A stretch of 64,000 nucleotides of DNA from an uncultured Pantoea sp. (GCA_913778495.1 CAJYVD010000033.1:1-64000); one strand, 5' to 3'; positions 29,681 through 40,836 are shown, numbered from the stretch's first letter. Numbers and translations are program-made. The notes: generated from the sequence alone by a model not told the origin.

Positions 29681-31515
29681 GCGGCATTACCGCGCTATTA
29701 GAACAGGCGATAACGCTGCGGGCTCTGCGCGCACTGGACGTGCAGTTCGCCCAATTATTGGCTGATGAGACACAGCCGGCGCGGCTGCTGGCCGCAGCCT
29801 GCCTGAGCGCAGAGGCGGGAGAAGGGCACGTTTGTCTGCCGCTCTCGCTGCTGCAGCGCGACACGCTGTTTAATGGGCGTCACCCTGAATTGGCGCAGGC
29901 CATCTGGCAGGCGGCTGGGGAGCCGGAGGATTGGCCCGCCTTGTTAGCGGGCTGGTCAGCCTTGAGTGACAGCGATTGTGCCGCGCCGCTGGTATTGAAT
30001 AATGACCGTCTCTATCTGCATCGTCTTTGGCACCACGAAGGCCGGGTCGCGCAGTTTTTCCAGACCCGCGCGGCACCGCAGCAATTTACACCCGAGCGGG
30101 TGCGTGCGGTGCTGAACAACCTGTTCGGCGAGCAGCCGGAGGATTGGCAGAAAATTGCCGCCGCGGTGGCGCTCACGCAAAAAACGGCGGTGATTTCGGG
30201 CGGACCGGGCACGGGCAAAACCACCACGGTGGCGAAGCTACTGGCCGCGCTGATTCATCTCAGTGAAGGCGCGCTGCGCATTCAGCTCGCCGCTCCCACC
30301 GGTAAAGCCGCGGCCCGTTTGACCGAATCGCTGGGTAACGCGCTGCAGGCGCTGCCGGTCACGGAGCAGGAGCGGCAGCGCTTCCCCGCCGAGGCGACCA
30401 CGCTGCACCGTTTATTGGGCGCACAGCCCGAGTCACAGCGCTTGCGCTACCACGCGGGCAATCCACTGCATCTGGACGTGCTGGTGGTGGATGAAGCCTC
30501 CATGGTGGATCTCAGCATGATGGCGAATTTAATTGCCGCGTTACCGCCGCAGGCGCGGGTGATTTTTCTCGGCGATCGCGATCAGCTTGCTTCGGTTGAA
30601 GCCGGGGCGGTGCTGGGCGATATCTGTCGCTGCGCCGAAGCGGGCTACAGTCCGGTGCGCGCATTGCAGCTCGCCACGCTAACCGGCTGCGCTCTTGAAG
30701 GCCGCGACGATAACGTCGCACCGGCGGTACGTGATGCTATCTGCCTGCTGCGCAAAAGCTACCGCTTTGCGGCTGATTCCGGTATCGGCAAGCTGGCGGC
30801 CGCGGTGAACGGCGGCGAGGTGAGCGCCGTTGAGGCTGCGTTTGCCGCAGGCTTCAGCGATATTGAGCGGCGCTCGCTTAACAGTGGCGAAGCTTATCAG
30901 GCTATGCTGAGCGAAATCACCGAAGGCTATCGACCGTTTATTGAATTGGTACAGCAGCAGGCGGCACCCAGCGCGATCTTACAGGCATTCGCCCGCTACC
31001 AGCTACTGTGCGCGCTGCGGGAAGGGCCGTTTGGCGTGCAGGGGTTAAATCAGCGCATCGAGCAAAAGCTGATGCAAATGCAGTGGCTGCGTCGGCCCAA
31101 AAACGGCAGTCGCTGGTATCCCGGACGCCCCGTCATGGTAACGCGCAATGACAGCACGCTGGGGTTATTTAACGGCGACATTGGCATTGCGCTTGAGGAT
31201 CACGACGGCGTATTAAAGGTGTTCTTCCCGTTGCCCGATGGCACCATCAAAGCGGTGCAGCCCAGTCGTTTGCCGGTGCACGATACGGCTTGGGCCATGA
31301 CGGTGCATAAATCACAGGGTTCCGAGTTCGATCACACCGCACTGGTGATGCCTGCGCAGTTTGTTCCCGTGCTAACGCGTGAACTGATTTACACCGCCAT
31401 TACGCGCGCGCGCAAGCGGCTCACGCTGTACAGTGAAGAGGGGGTGTTTCGCCGCGCCGTGCAGTTGCAAACCCAGCGCCGTAGCGGCCTGCTTCAGCGA
31501 CTGACGGAAGCCTGA
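29677..31515 (+). CDS. recD: Exonuclease V subunit RecD (5'-3' helicase)
   Basis: RecD (612 residues, E. coli 608) is the fast 5'-3' helicase of RecBCD and restrains RecA loading until Chi is met. The Walker A motif [17 protein letters not shown] lies near residues 173-189, the Walker B-like [11 protein letters not shown] near 273-283, and the C-terminal motif [13 protein letters not shown] near 541-553. The start overlaps the recB stop (ATGA). Confidence 0.97.
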   Translation: MSGITALLEQAITLRALRALDVQFAQLLADETQPARLLAAACLSAEAGEGHVCLPLSLLQRDTLFNGRHPELAQAIWQAAGEPEDWPALLAGWSALSDSDCAAPLVLNNDRLYLHRLWHHEGRVAQFFQTRAAPQQFTPERVRAVLNNLFGEQPEDWQKIAAAVALTQKTAVISGGPGTGKTTTVAKLLAALIHLSEGALRIQLAAPTGKAAARLTESLGNALQALPVTEQERQRFPAEATTLHRLLGAQPESQRLRYHAGNPLHLDVLVVDEASMVDLSMMANLIAALPPQARVIFLGDRDQLASVEAGAVLGDICRCAEAGYSPVRALQLATLTGCALEGRDDNVAPAVRDAICLLRKSYRFAADSGIGKLAAAVNGGEVSAVEAAFAAGFSDIERRSLNSGEAYQAMLSEITEGYRPFIELVQQQAAPSAILQAFARYQLLCALREGPFGVQGLNQRIEQKLMQMQWLRRPKNGSRWYPGRPVMVTRNDSTLGLFNGDIGIALEDHDGVLKVFFPLPDGTIKAVQPSRLPVHDTAWAMTVHKSQGSEFDHTALVMPAQFVPVLTRELIYTAITRARKRLTLYSEEGVFRRAVQLQTQRRSGLLQRLTEA

Positions 31516-31552
31516 CCGCCGCGTGCAGCGGAAATGCGGCAGTGACAGGGTG

Positions 31553-31580
31553 CCGCGGCACGATCCCGATCGCGCCGCGG
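31553..31580. terminator. GC-rich hairpin between recD and argA
   Basis: CCGCGGC-A-CGAT (31553-31564) pairs with ATCG-C-GCCGCGG (31569-31580) around a CCCG loop, with one internal mismatch. It lies in the 69-bp gap between convergent genes, a terminator position, but neither strand has a T run. Confidence 0.45.
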
Positions 31581-31584
31581 GCGT

Positions 31585-32913
31585 CTAGCGTAAATCAGCC
31601 ATCAGCACCTTTGAGCGGCGCTGGTAGTTGTACATCTGCTTTTTACTTTCAGGTAGCGACTCGATATCCACCGGGGTAAAACCGCGCTCCTGGAACCAGT
31701 GTATGCTGCGCGTAGTCAGTACAAACAGTTTTTTCAGTCCCATCTGCCGCGCTTGCAGCGCGACCCGCTCCAGCAATAACTCCCCGCGCGAGGAGCTGCG
31801 GTAATCGGGATGTACCGCCACACAGGCCATTTCGCCAATCTGCTCATCCGGGAACGGATAGAGCGCGGCGCAGGCGATAGTCAGGTTATCGCGCTGGATG
31901 ATGGTGAATTTATCAATCTCCATCTCCAACTGTTCACGCGAGCGGCGCACCAAAATGCCCTGCTGCTCGAGCGGCCTGATCAGCTCCAGGATACCGCCGA
32001 TATCGTTGATGTTGGCGCGGCGAATCTGCTCGGCGGATTCCATCACGATCTGGGTACCGATACCGTCACGCGAGAACAACTCCTGGAGCAGGGCGCCATC
32101 TTCCTGATAGCTAATCAAGTGGCTGCGGCGCACGCCGCTGCGGCAGGCTTTCACCGCACCGCGCAGGAAGCGGACGGTGCCAGAGAGGAAATCGCCGTCG
32201 CTTTCCATCTCGTCAATGCGCGCCTGGGCATCGTTAGGAAACAGCTCGGAGATGATCTCGCCCGCGCGATTGGTCACGCCCTGTTCAGAACAGAAACCGA
32301 TCATCTTTTCGGCTTTTAATTTAATGGCGAGCTGGGTAGCCACTTCTTCTGAGGTCAGGTTAAAGCTCTCACCCGTAACCGAAACCGCGACCGGTCCCAG
32401 TAGCACGATGGCGTTATTATCCAGCTGACGATGAATGGCTTCTTCGTCGATACGACGAATGCGACCGCTGTGGCAATAATCGACGCCGTCATCCACACCC
32501 AACGGCTGGGCAATGATAAAGTTGCCGCTGACTACATTAATGTGCGCGCCCTGCAGCGGCGTGTTGTTAAGGCTCATCGACAGACGGGCGGTGATGTCCA
32601 GCTGTAGACGGCCGGCGGCCTGTTTCACTAACTCCAGCGACTGCGCGTCCGTGACGCGTGTGTGCTTGTGATAGAGCGGCTCCAGCTGCTGCTGCGCCAT
32701 GCTGGCGTCGATCTGGGGGCGCGCGCCGTACACCACCACCAGACGAATGCCAAGGCTGTGCAGCAGGCCAATATCGTTGACGATGTTAGAGAAGTTTTCA
32801 TGCTCAATGGCTTCCCCGCCGAGCATGATGACAAACGTCTTATCGCGGTGGGCATTGATATAGGGAACGGTGTGGCGAAAACCCTGTACCAGTTCGGTGC
32901 TACGTTCCTTCAC
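31585..32913 (-). CDS. argA: N-acetylglutamate synthase ArgA
   Basis: ArgA (442 residues, E. coli 443) acetylates glutamate with acetyl-CoA, the first step of arginine synthesis, and is inhibited by arginine. An amino acid kinase-like domain (residues 1-280, with [14 protein letters not shown] and [12 protein letters not shown]) is followed by a GNAT acetyltransferase domain ([21 protein letters not shown]). The start is a GTG at 32913 with GAGGG seven bases upstream. Two ARG boxes lie directly upstream. The gene faces recD, as in E. coli. Confidence 0.97.
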   Translation of the reverse strand: MKERSTELVQGFRHTVPYINAHRDKTFVIMLGGEAIEHENFSNIVNDIGLLHSLGIRLVVVYGARPQIDASMAQQQLEPLYHKHTRVTDAQSLELVKQAAGRLQLDITARLSMSLNNTPLQGAHINVVSGNFIIAQPLGVDDGVDYCHSGRIRRIDEEAIHRQLDNNAIVLLGPVAVSVTGESFNLTSEEVATQLAIKLKAEKMIGFCSEQGVTNRAGEIISELFPNDAQARIDEMESDGDFLSGTVRFLRGAVKACRSGVRRSHLISYQEDGALLQELFSRDGIGTQIVMESAEQIRRANINDIGGILELIRPLEQQGILVRRSREQLEMEIDKFTIIQRDNLTIACAALYPFPDEQIGEMACVAVHPDYRSSSRGELLLERVALQARQMGLKKLFVLTTRSIHWFQERGFTPVDIESLPESKKQMYNYQRRSKVLMADLR

Positions 32914-32924
32914 GGCAAACCCTC

Positions 32925-32963
32925 AGTGCATGTTTATTCGAAATTTTCGTATTTTTATTCTCT
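32925..32963 (-). promoter_or_regulatory. Two ArgR (ARG) boxes upstream of argA
   Basis: Two 18-bp sites, AGTGCATGTTTATTCGAA (32925-32942) and TTCGTATTTTTATTCTCT (32946-32963), match the ARG box consensus around its TG-AT and TTATTC parts. They are exactly 3 bp apart, the spacing of paired ARG boxes bound by the ArgR hexamer. They begin 12 bp before the argA start, so repression by arginine is expected. Confidence 0.8.
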
Positions 32964-33145
32964 TTTAGGCTTTTTTGCAAGCCTGCTCACTGACGTTACT
33001 TTACGAATTTTCGGATGCATCTCACGCTAACAGACTGCATTATCTGGTTTTTCTCACAAGACAACCCCTTTCATTTTGCGTAAAGTTTTCACCCTCGATT
33101 GATCACTTGGCGATATTTTAGACACCACAAGGCAGTTGGAGCAGT

Positions 33146-34384
33146 ATGTCTCAGGCTTTTACACGACGACGATTATTACAGGGCGCGGGCGCGCTATTTT
33201 TGCTGAGTGTCACGCGCACCGGCGCGGCGGCGGGTTCCGCGCACATTGTTGCCGTGCGCATCTGGCCCTCATCAACCTATTCCCGCGTGACCCTGGAATC
33301 CAATGTCCCGCTGAAATACCGCCAATTTGCATTGAGCCATCCTGACCGCCTGGTGATCGACATCGATAACCTGCATATCAATCCGGTGTTGAAAGGGGTG
33401 GATAAGCAGGTGCGCGTTGACGATCCCTTTATCAAAACCGCGCGCGTGGGGCAGTTCGACGCCAATACGGTGCGCGTGGTGCTGGAGCTAAAGCGCAACG
33501 TAATGCCAAAAATCTTTACGCTAGCGCCGGTCGCCGGCATTAAACACCGCCTGGTGGTCGATCTCTACCCCAGCCAAGCGTCTGCAGAAGAGGATCCGCT
33601 GCTGGCGTTACTGCACGATTACAACCAAGGGGCTCTGGAGCGCGATCAGCCCGCGCAGGCGCCGCTGCCGGGTAAGGCGGGGCGGGATCGCCCGATCATT
33701 ATCATGATCGATCCCGGCCACGGCGGTGAGGATCCGGGTGCCCACGGCAAATACAAAACGCGTGAGAAAGACATTGTGCTGAAGATTGGCCGTTACCTAA
33801 AAGCGCTGATCGAAAAAGAGCACAACATGAAGGCGTATATGACACGCAATGAGGACGTGTTTATTCCGCTGCGCGTGCGCGTGGCGAAGGCGCGTAAGCA
33901 GCGGGCCGATCTGTTTATCTCCATTCATGCTGATGCGTTTACCAGCCGTGCCGCGCGCGGTTCATCGGTGTTTGCGCTCTCCACGCGCGGTGCGACCTCT
34001 GCTGCTGCGCGTTTTCTTGCGCAAACGCAGAACGAAGCCGATTTAATTGGTGGCGTAAGCATGAGCGGCGACCGCTATCTCGACCACACGATGTTCGACA
34101 TGGTACAGCGCCAGACCATCAGCGACAGCCTCAAATTCGGCAAAGAAGTGTTAACGCGTTTGGGACGCATCAACCATTTGCACAAGCGCACAGTGGATCA
34201 AGCGGGGTTTGCGGTGCTGAAAGCGCCAGATATTCCCTCTATTTTAGTGGAAACCGCGTTTATCAGTAACGTTGAAGAGGAGCGCAAGCTGCGTACACCG
34301 CGTTACCAGCATCAAGTCGCGGAGGCGATCTTGCATGGCATTAAAGCGTATTTTGACAAGGGGGCAGTGCTGGCGCATCGGTGA
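33146..34384 (+). CDS. amiC: N-acetylmuramoyl-L-alanine amidase AmiC
   Basis: AmiC (412 residues, E. coli 417) cleaves septal peptidoglycan in the periplasm during cell separation, activated by NlpD. The N-terminus [15 protein letters not shown] is a twin-arginine signal. An AMIN domain (about 35-150) directs it to the septum and is followed by the amidase_3 domain with zinc-ligand blocks [21 protein letters not shown] and [13 protein letters not shown] site precedes the ATG. Confidence 0.97.
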   Translation: MSQAFTRRRLLQGAGALFLLSVTRTGAAAGSAHIVAVRIWPSSTYSRVTLESNVPLKYRQFALSHPDRLVIDIDNLHINPVLKGVDKQVRVDDPFIKTARVGQFDANTVRVVLELKRNVMPKIFTLAPVAGIKHRLVVDLYPSQASAEEDPLLALLHDYNQGALERDQPAQAPLPGKAGRDRPIIIMIDPGHGGEDPGAHGKYKTREKDIVLKIGRYLKALIEKEHNMKAYMTRNEDVFIPLRVRVAKARKQRADLFISIHADAFTSRAARGSSVFALSTRGATSAAARFLAQTQNEADLIGGVSMSGDRYLDHTMFDMVQRQTISDSLKFGKEVLTRLGRINHLHKRTVDQAGFAVLKAPDIPSILVETAFISNVEEERKLRTPRYQHQVAEAILHGIKAYFDKGAVLAHR

Positions 34385-34390
34385 GAAAGG

Positions 34391-34412
34391 GCGGCAGCAT
34401 TGCCGCTTTTTT
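34391..34412 (+). terminator. Terminator of amiC
   Basis: GCGGCA (34391-34396) pairs with TGCCGC (34401-34406) around GCAT, followed by six T. Confidence 0.88.
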
Positions 34413-34424
34413 ACGGAGGCTAAA

Positions 34425-34451
34425 AACAAAAAAACACCCGTTAAGGTGTTT
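34425..34451 (-). terminator. Terminator of the initiator tRNA operon
   Basis: On the minus strand AAACACC (34451-34445) pairs with GGTGTTT (34438-34432) around a six-base loop and is followed by a T-rich run to 34425. It lies just past the last tRNA gene. Confidence 0.85.
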
Positions 34452-34459
34452 AATTGAAG

Positions 34460-34536
<77 letters not shown>

Positions 34537-34587
34537 TCCGTCTGTCGCATCGTGCGACGTTCATACTGTGTTCTTCTTAAAGACAAT

Positions 34588-34664
<77 letters not shown>

Positions 34665-34717
34665 TCCGTCTGTTGCATTACGCAACGCTTCACATTGTCT
34701 CTTCAGTTAAGAAGAAT

Positions 34718-34794
<77 letters not shown>

Positions 34795-34807
34795 TCCGTG
34801 GATGCGC

Positions 34808-34835
34808 ACTATACACTCGACGTCTGATGATGCAA
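34808..34835 (-). promoter_or_regulatory. Promoter of the initiator tRNA array
   Basis: On the minus strand TTGCAT (-35, 34835-34830) and TATAGT (-10, 34813-34808) are 16 bases apart, followed by a GC-rich GCGC discriminator typical of promoters under stringent control. It lies 14 bp before the first tRNA. Confidence 0.8.
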
Positions 34836-34996
34836 CCCCTTTTTGTCCTAAGCGCTTAAATTCACGGTCAGTTGATGAATATTTTGTCCATCCGGCGATT
34901 TATTGAACAGATGTGATGCAGGCCCTTTGTGGCAGATTTCATTCTCGCGGCCCCTTTGCTATCGTCGCCTGCAAACACGCAATAAAAGAGAATCTC

Positions 34997-36142
34997 ATGA
35001 GAGGATATTGGGGCAAAGCTGCCCTTACCGCAGCGTTTCTGGCGCTGCTTGCGGGCTGTAGTTCGAAACCCACCGATCGCGGTCAGCAATATAAAGACGG
35101 CAAACTTGAGCAACCGCTTGGGCTGGTGAATGAACCCAATGCCAAAGGTCGCCCAGTCAACGGCCGTGATTTTGGTCAACAGGTCACGCAGATTCAAAAC
35201 GCCGCCTCGGGCTTGTATGGCCGTAATACCAGCACCTATAACGCGGTGCAGAGCTGGCTGCTTTCAGGAGCTGATACGCGCCAACTGCGCAACTACGGTC
35301 TCAATGCTTACCAAATGGAAGGTACCGATAATTACGGCAACGTCCAGTTTACCGGCTACTACACGCCGGTGGTTGAAGCACGCTATACGCGCCAGGGGGA
35401 ATTTCAGTATCCCATTTACCGCATGCCGCCGCGCCCACGCGGGCAGAAGCTACCCAGCCGCGCGGCGATATACAGCGGCGCGTTAGACGAGCGCTACGTT
35501 ATCGCGTGGAGTAACTCGCTGATCGATAACTTTATGATGGATGTGCAGGGCAGCGGCTATGTGGATTTCGGCGATGGGCGACCGCTGCGCTTCTTCGGCT
35601 ACGGCGGTAAGAACGGCTGGGCCTACCACAGTATCGGTAAAGAGCTGATCGATCGCGGCGAAGTGAAACGCGAAGATATGTCGATGCAGGCGATTCGCCA
35701 GTGGGCGCAAGACCACTCTCCGGAGCAGGTGCGTGACGTGCTGGAGACCAATCAATCCTTTGTGTTCTTCAAGCCAGAAGAGTATGTGCCGGTGCGCGGC
35801 GCCAGCGCCGTGCCGCTGGTGGCCAAAGCGTCGGTGGCCTCCGATCGCTCACTGATCCCCGCCGGTACCGTGCTGCTGGCAGAGGTGCCACAGCTAAACG
35901 AAAAGGGCAAATTTAACGGTAAATATGAGATGCGCCTGATGGTCGCGTTGGACGTCGGCGGCGCCATCAAAGGTCAGCACTTTGATATTTACCAAGGCGT
36001 TGGCCCGGATGCCGCACACCTGGCTGGTTTCTATAACCACTACGGGCGCGTCTGGGTTTTAAAAGCGGCACCTGGTACCGGTCAGCCGCTGTTTAGCAAC
36101 CCGCAAAGCAATAACGGTTCACTGCTGATCGGCGCAAATTGA
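34997..36142 (+). CDS. mltA: Membrane-bound lytic transglycosylase MltA
   Basis: MltA (381 residues, E. coli 365) is an outer-membrane lipoprotein that cleaves peptidoglycan to 1,6-anhydromuropeptides. The signal peptide ends in the lipobox LLAGC near residue 20. The MltA and 3D domains follow, with the block FTGYYTPVVEARY and the catalytic aspartate region DVGGAIKGQHFDIYQGVG. The ATG at 34997 was chosen because it begins the signal peptide and has an AAAGAGAA site. Confidence 0.96.
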   Translation: MRGYWGKAALTAAFLALLAGCSSKPTDRGQQYKDGKLEQPLGLVNEPNAKGRPVNGRDFGQQVTQIQNAASGLYGRNTSTYNAVQSWLLSGADTRQLRNYGLNAYQMEGTDNYGNVQFTGYYTPVVEARYTRQGEFQYPIYRMPPRPRGQKLPSRAAIYSGALDERYVIAWSNSLIDNFMMDVQGSGYVDFGDGRPLRFFGYGGKNGWAYHSIGKELIDRGEVKREDMSMQAIRQWAQDHSPEQVRDVLETNQSFVFFKPEEYVPVRGASAVPLVAKASVASDRSLIPAGTVLLAEVPQLNEKGKFNGKYEMRLMVALDVGGAIKGQHFDIYQGVGPDAAHLAGFYNHYGRVWVLKAAPGTGQPLFSNPQSNNGSLLIGAN

Positions 36143-36191
36143 TATCCTCCCGGCGGGCTAACGTGGCCCGCTCGTTTGAATAAGGTTAAGT

Positions 36192-36998
36192 ATGACAGTT
36201 GTAAGCGACGCCTGGCGGCAACGTTTTGGCGGTACGGCGCGTTTGTACGGTGAGGATGCGCTGCAGCGATTTGCAGACGCCCATTTTTGCGTGGTGGGCA
36301 TTGGCGGTGTCGGCTCTTGGGCAGCCGAAGCGCTGGCGCGTACCGGCATCGGGCGCATCACGCTGATTGATATGGACGATGTCTGCATTACCAATACCAA
36401 TCGCCAAATCCACGCGCTGCAGGGCAAAGTCGGGCAGGCCAAAACGGAGGTGATGGCGGAGCGTATTCGCGCGATTAACCCCGAATGTGATGTGGTCTGT
36501 ATTGACGATTTTATTACGCCGGAGAACGTGGCGGCCAATCTGGCGTCGGGCTTCGATTACGTGATTGACGCCATTGACAGCGTGCGTCCCAAAGCCGCGC
36601 TCATCGCCTATTGCCGTCGCTACAAGCTGCCGCTGGTTACCACCGGTGGCGCTGGCGGGCAGATCGATCCCACGCAAATTCAGGTCAGCGATCTGGCGAA
36701 AACCATCCAGGATCCGCTGGCGGCCAAGCTGCGCGAAAGATTGAAAAGTGATTTTGGCGTGGTGAAAAACAGCAAAGGCAAGCTGGGCATCGACTGCGTA
36801 TTTTCCACCGAAGCGCTGGTGTATCCGCAGCCGGACGGCAGCGTGTGCGCATCACGCAGTACGGCGGAAGGCCCGAAACGCATGGATTGCGCTGCCGGAT
36901 TTGGCGCGGCGACCATGGTCACCGCCACCTTCGGCTTTGTCGCCGTATCACACGCGCTGAAAAAGTTCCTTGCGCGCGTCCGGCGTCAGGCCGTTTGA
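36192..36998 (+). CDS. tcdA: tRNA t6A dehydratase TcdA (CsdL)
   Basis: TcdA (268 residues, same as E. coli) is an E1-like enzyme that uses ATP to cyclise the t6A base at position 37 of ANN-decoding tRNAs into ct6A. The nucleotide-binding motif [19 protein letters not shown] lies near residues 36-54 and the DMDD-TNTNRQ block follows. CsdA-CsdE supply sulfur or redox support, and both genes lie next door on the opposite strand. The 3' end overlaps the csdE 3' end by 13 bases. Confidence 0.96.
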   Translation: MTVVSDAWRQRFGGTARLYGEDALQRFADAHFCVVGIGGVGSWAAEALARTGIGRITLIDMDDVCITNTNRQIHALQGKVGQAKTEVMAERIRAINPECDVVCIDDFITPENVAANLASGFDYVIDAIDSVRPKAALIAYCRRYKLPLVTTGGAGGQIDPTQIQVSDLAKTIQDPLAAKLRERLKSDFGVVKNSKGKLGIDCVFSTEALVYPQPDGSVCASRSTAEGPKRMDCAAGFGAATMVTATFGFVAVSHALKKFLARVRRQAV

Positions 36999-37435
36999 TG
37001 CTGCTGCGCAGCGCGTTTTACCGCCTCTGCCAGCGCCTGTAACCCGCTGCTGCGTGAGGCGCTAAGCTGCGCCCGCAGGCCCAGCGTATCAAACAGCGCC
37101 AGCGGGTCGTGTTGCAGTAGCATCGGCGGTGTCTGCCCCTCAACCGCCGTCAGCAGTACCGCCAGCAGCCCACGCACAATTCGCCCTTCACTGTCGCCGT
37201 AGAAATGCAGCGTGCCGTCACTTTGTAACTGACTGCTGAACCAGACCTGGTTTTCACAGCCGGTGAGAGCGATCGCCGGCGTTTTTAACGCCTCGGGGAG
37301 CGCGGGTAGCTGGCGGCCAAGCTGGATCAGCTGGCGATAGCGGTCTTCCCACTGCGGTAAATGGCTAAACGTGGTTGTCAGGCTATCAACTGTGATAGCC
37401 CGGCCAAATGGGTGGGGGGCAAGCAAAGGGGTCAT
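36986..37435 (-). CDS. csdE: Sulfur acceptor protein CsdE
   Basis: CsdE (149 residues, E. coli 147) belongs to the SufE family and accepts persulfide sulfur from CsdA on the cysteine in [10 protein letters not shown] (about residue 61). The block [23 protein letters not shown] is typical. The ATG at 37435 fits the family N-terminus ([11 protein letters not shown]); a GTG at 37447 is an alternative that would overlap csdA. Expressed with csdA. Confidence 0.95.
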   Translation of the reverse strand: MTPLLAPHPFGRAITVDSLTTTFSHLPQWEDRYRQLIQLGRQLPALPEALKTPAIALTGCENQVWFSSQLQSDGTLHFYGDSEGRIVRGLLAVLLTAVEGQTPPMLLQHDPLALFDTLGLRAQLSASRSSGLQALAEAVKRAAQQHQTA

Positions 37436-37439
37436 TGTC

Positions 37440-38645
37440 TTATTCACTCAGTATGTCTAGCGCATGATGAGTGGCGCGCACCAGCGCCTCTACGTCCTGC
37501 AAATTATTATAAGGCGCAAATGAGACGCGCAGCGTGCCGCTTACGCCAAGTGCCGCCATCAGCGGCTGGGCGCAGTGCTGGCCGGCGCGCAGCGCGATGC
37601 CCTGTTCCGCCAGCAGCGTGACCATGTCGCTGTGATGAACGCCGACGAGATCAAACGCCAGCAGGCTGGCATTGCCGCAGCGATAACTGCGAAAGCCGGG
37701 CAGGGCGCTCAGCTGCTCTTCTGCCAGAGAGGCCAGTTGCTGACACCATGTTTCGGTAGGTTGAGCGGGATATTGGTTCAGCCACGTTAGCGCCGCATTC
37801 AGGCCAATCACCCCTGCCACGTTTGGCGTGCCCGCCTCAAAACACCAGGGCACTGGCTGCGGCGTGAAACCGGAAAAATCGACGTGGGTCAGCATTTTGC
37901 CACCGCCCTGCCAGGGCTGCATCTCCGCTAGCCGCTCCGCTTTTCCATACAGCACGCCGATGCCCATCGGTCCGTAGAGCTTGTGGCCTGAAAACGCATA
38001 AAAGTCGATATCCAGCGCCTGAACGTCTGGCGGACAGTGCACCACGCCCTGCGCACCGTCTACCATCACTTTGGCGCCCACGGCGTGAGCCAACGTGATG
38101 GCCTGCGCCAGATCCGGACAGCCGCCGGTGACGTTTGACATCTGGCTCACCGCCAGCAGGCGCGTTCTGTTATTCAGCAGCGCGGGCAGCTGCGCGATGT
38201 CAGGGAGGCGATCCGCGCCTAACGGCCACTTCACGATCCTGGCGCCGTGGGATTCAGCGAGCATGAGCCACGGCACCAGATTGGCGTGATGCTCAGCCTC
38301 ACTGACCACGATCTCGTCGCCGTGCTGCAGACGCGGTGCCAGCCAGCTCTGCGCGACTAAATTAATCGCCTCTGTGGTGCCGCGCGTCCAGACGATCTGC
38401 CGGTCGTCGCGGGCGTTGAGCCAGCGTGCCACGTTACCGCGTGCCTGCTCATACTGTGCTGTCAGCGCGCGAGCCGCGCTAAACTGGCTGCGATGAACGG
38501 TGCCGGCGCTCAACGAATAAAACTGTGCGGTCGCGTCAATCACCGCCTGCGGCTTGAGCGCCGTCGCGGCGCTATCAAGGTAGACGCCCGCGTCGCTCAG
38601 CGCCGGAAACTGTTGGCGAAATGCCGTGGGGGAAAAAAGGGTCAT
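37440..38645 (-). CDS. csdA: Cysteine desulfurase CsdA
   Basis: CsdA (401 residues, same as E. coli) is a PLP enzyme that converts cysteine to alanine and leaves a persulfide for CsdE and TcdA. The PLP lysine is in [14 protein letters not shown] and the active-site cysteine in [12 protein letters not shown] near residue 358. It precedes csdE by four bases and is divergent from ygdI. Confidence 0.96.
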   Translation of the reverse strand: MTLFSPTAFRQQFPALSDAGVYLDSAATALKPQAVIDATAQFYSLSAGTVHRSQFSAARALTAQYEQARGNVARWLNARDDRQIVWTRGTTEAINLVAQSWLAPRLQHGDEIVVSEAEHHANLVPWLMLAESHGARIVKWPLGADRLPDIAQLPALLNNRTRLLAVSQMSNVTGGCPDLAQAITLAHAVGAKVMVDGAQGVVHCPPDVQALDIDFYAFSGHKLYGPMGIGVLYGKAERLAEMQPWQGGGKMLTHVDFSGFTPQPVPWCFEAGTPNVAGVIGLNAALTWLNQYPAQPTETWCQQLASLAEEQLSALPGFRSYRCGNASLLAFDLVGVHHSDMVTLLAEQGIALRAGQHCAQPLMAALGVSGTLRVSFAPYNNLQDVEALVRATHHALDILSE

Positions 38646-38850
38646 GTTTATCCCGCTCTGTAAAAATGTGGAGAGCCGAAAGCCCGGGCGTCAGCTGGAA
38701 AAGCTGAAAAAGCGCGTTATGCTAAGTATTGCAAGGTTTGAACCCAATCCCGCGCAGTGTAGCGGCTTTAACTAGTCGAATTCTCTGTCTGCTGGCGTTG
38801 TCCAGCGCTGCCGGGAGGTTTAATGCAATCACTCTACAAGGAGATAGAAG

Positions 38851-39075
38851 ATGAAAAAACTCGCCGCAGTGCTGGCCGCATGTACTATGGCCTTTACCCT
38901 GGCTGCCTGTTCAAGCAATTATGTCATGCACACGAATGACGGTCGCACCATTGTTGCTGATGGCAAACCAAAAGTGGACGATCAAACCGGTATGATCAGC
39001 TATAAAGATGCGAATGGCAACGAGCAGCAGATTAACCGTTCCGATGTCAAAGAAATGGTAGAAATGGGGCAGTAA
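38851..39075 (+). CDS. ygdI: Small lipoprotein YgdI (DUF903)
   Basis: A 74-residue lipoprotein precursor with a signal peptide (MKKLAAVLAACTMAFTL), lipobox LAAC at about residue 20 and the DUF903 domain SNYVMHTNDGRTIVADGKP. It is a paralogue of YgdR (10688-10906); the two share about half their residues by eye. The AAGGAG site is strong. Function unknown. Confidence 0.93.
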   Translation: MKKLAAVLAACTMAFTLAACSSNYVMHTNDGRTIVADGKPKVDDQTGMISYKDANGNEQQINRSDVKEMVEMGQ

Positions 39076-39150
39076 TCCTGAATGCACCACGTCCGTGCTG
39101 GCGGGAAGCATTCTCGTCAGCGCGGAGCAAGCATCACAGGGATGTGAGGC

Positions 39151-39346
39151 AAAAAAAAGCACCGCAAGTTGCGGCGCTGTTTAAATCACTCTGGACAGAC
39201 AGGGTAAATCACAGGAATTAAAAGCTTGATCTGCAATCGTTAGATCAAAATGCAAACACAACATCACGACCACAAGCCAAAAGCTCTCCAAAAGTCTGCG
39301 ATCTCTCGCACATTCCCAGAAATCTTTTCGTTCCGGCTCAGGAAGT
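39151..39346 (-). ncRNA. gcvB: GcvB small RNA
   Basis: On the minus strand the 5' end ACTTCCTGAGCCGGAACG equals that of E. coli GcvB. The G/U-rich R1 seed region GTGATGTTGTGTTTGC, the GTTTACC-like block TGATTTACCCTGTCTGTCC, and the terminator AGC-CGCAA-TTGCGG-GCT with eight T follow. Length is about 196 nt (E. coli about 205). GcvB pairs through Hfq with many amino acid and peptide transporter mRNAs to repress them. It is divergent from gcvA, whose product activates it when glycine is high. Confidence 0.95.
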
Positions 39347-39352
39347 GCGGCA

Positions 39353-39381
39353 ACTATAGGTATTTGCTGGAGCTTCCTCAA
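39353..39381 (-). promoter_or_regulatory. Promoter of gcvB
   Basis: On the minus strand TTGAGG (-35, 39381-39376) and TATAGT (-10, 39358-39353) are 17 bases apart, and the -10 ends six bases before the RNA start. GcvA sites are expected just upstream, but I cannot place them. Confidence 0.7.
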
Positions 39382-39475
39382 CGGACAAATTATAATGGCT
39401 CGGATAAAAAAAACTAATACGTAACGACTTTGTATAAGTTGCAGTATTGCCTTGTAAATCCGCATACGGAAAACC

Positions 39476-40393
39476 ATGTCTAAACGCCTTCCGCCGCTCA
39501 ACGCCCTGCGCGTTTTTGATGCCGCCGCTCGCCATTTAAGCTTCACCAAAGCCGCTGAAGAGCTGTTCGTGACGCAGGCCGCCGTCAGCCATCAGATCAA
39601 ATCTCTGGAAGATTTTCTCGGTTTGAAGCTGTTTCGCCGCCGTAATCGCTCGCTTTTGCTCACCGAAGAGGGGCAAAGCTATTACCTCGATATCAAAGAG
39701 ATTTTCTCCGCGCTCAACGATGCGACACGCAAACTGCAAGCGCGAAGCGCAAAAGGCGCCCTGACGGTGAGTTTGCTGCCGAGCTTTGCTATCCAGTGGC
39801 TGGTGCCGCGTCTCTCCAGCTTTAATCTGGCTTATCCGGGCATTGATGTGCGTATCCAGGCCGTAGACCGCGATGAAGAGAAATTGGCCGACGATGTGGA
39901 TGTCGCGATTTTCTACGGTCGCGGCAACTGGCCGGGCCTGCGCGTGGAAAAACTGTATGCGGAATATCTGCTGCCCGTCTGCTCGCCGATGCTCCTCACC
40001 GGCGCACACGCGCTAAAATCGCCGGCGGATCTCGCGCATTTCACGCTGCTGCACGATGCGTCACGCCGCGAGTGGCAGGCCTACATTCGCCAGCTCGGTT
40101 TGCAGCATATCAATGTGCAGCAGGGCCCGATTTTCAGCCACAGCGCCATGGTGCTGCAGGCCGCCATTCACGGCCAAGGCGTTGCGCTGGCCAATAACGT
40201 GATGGCGCAGAGCGAGATTGAAGCAGGAAGGCTGGTGTGTCCCTTCAACGATGTGCTGGTGAGTAAAAACGCTTTTTACATCGTTTGTCATGACAGTCAG
40301 GCAGAACTGGGTAAAATAGCCGCTTTTCGCCAGTGGATTCTGGAAAAAGCGGCCAGCGAACAAGAAAAATTCCGCTTTCGCTACGAACAATAA
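39476..40393 (+). CDS. gcvA: Glycine cleavage regulator GcvA (LysR family)
   Basis: GcvA (305 residues, same as E. coli) is a LysR-type regulator. A winged helix-turn-helix (residues 5-64, FTKAAEELFVTQAAVSHQIKS) is followed by a substrate-binding domain. In E. coli it activates gcvTHP with glycine, represses it without glycine together with GcvR, and activates gcvB. TATAAT at 39391-39396 is a candidate -10 box on its strand. Confidence 0.96.
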   Translation: MSKRLPPLNALRVFDAAARHLSFTKAAEELFVTQAAVSHQIKSLEDFLGLKLFRRRNRSLLLTEEGQSYYLDIKEIFSALNDATRKLQARSAKGALTVSLLPSFAIQWLVPRLSSFNLAYPGIDVRIQAVDRDEEKLADDVDVAIFYGRGNWPGLRVEKLYAEYLLPVCSPMLLTGAHALKSPADLAHFTLLHDASRREWQAYIRQLGLQHINVQQGPIFSHSAMVLQAAIHGQGVALANNVMAQSEIEAGRLVCPFNDVLVSKNAFYIVCHDSQAELGKIAAFRQWILEKAASEQEKFRFRYEQ

Positions 40394-40440
40394 TGCGTTG
40401 TGAGCCGCCTCGCATGCGGCTTCAACTTGAGGATCATTGA

Positions 40441-40836
40441 ATGTCCAGTCGTGCCATGTTTGTATTTGCAGCCATTAGCGGGTTTGTGCTGGTGGCGTTT
40501 GGGGCATTTGGGGCGCACGTGCTGAGCAAGTCGCTTGGCCAGGCGGAGATGGCGTGGATTCATACCGGCCTGGAGTATCAAGCCTACCATACGCTCGCCG
40601 TTATCGGCTTGGGGGCGGCGATGCTGCGCCGCGCCAATATCTGGTTTTACTGGAGCAGCGCCGCGCTGGCGCTGGGCACCGTGTTGTTTAGCGGTAGCCT
40701 CTATTGCCTTGCGCTCTCCCATTTGAAGTTTTGGGTATTTGTCACTCCCGTTGGCGGTCTGTTCTTTCTGACGGGGTGGTTCCTGATGTTGATTGGCGCA
40801 CTGCGTCTTAAACCAAAGGCAGAACGCCATGAATAA
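40441..40836 (+). CDS. ygdD: Membrane protein YgdD (DUF423)
   Basis: A 131-residue inner-membrane protein with four predicted helices; the conserved GAFGAHVL motif is near residues 21-28. DUF423 has no known function. It overlaps rlmM by eight bases, as in E. coli, so they are probably co-transcribed. Confidence 0.93.
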   Translation: MSSRAMFVFAAISGFVLVAFGAFGAHVLSKSLGQAEMAWIHTGLEYQAYHTLAVIGLGAAMLRRANIWFYWSSAALALGTVLFSGSLYCLALSHLKFWVFVTPVGGLFFLTGWFLMLIGALRLKPKAERHE

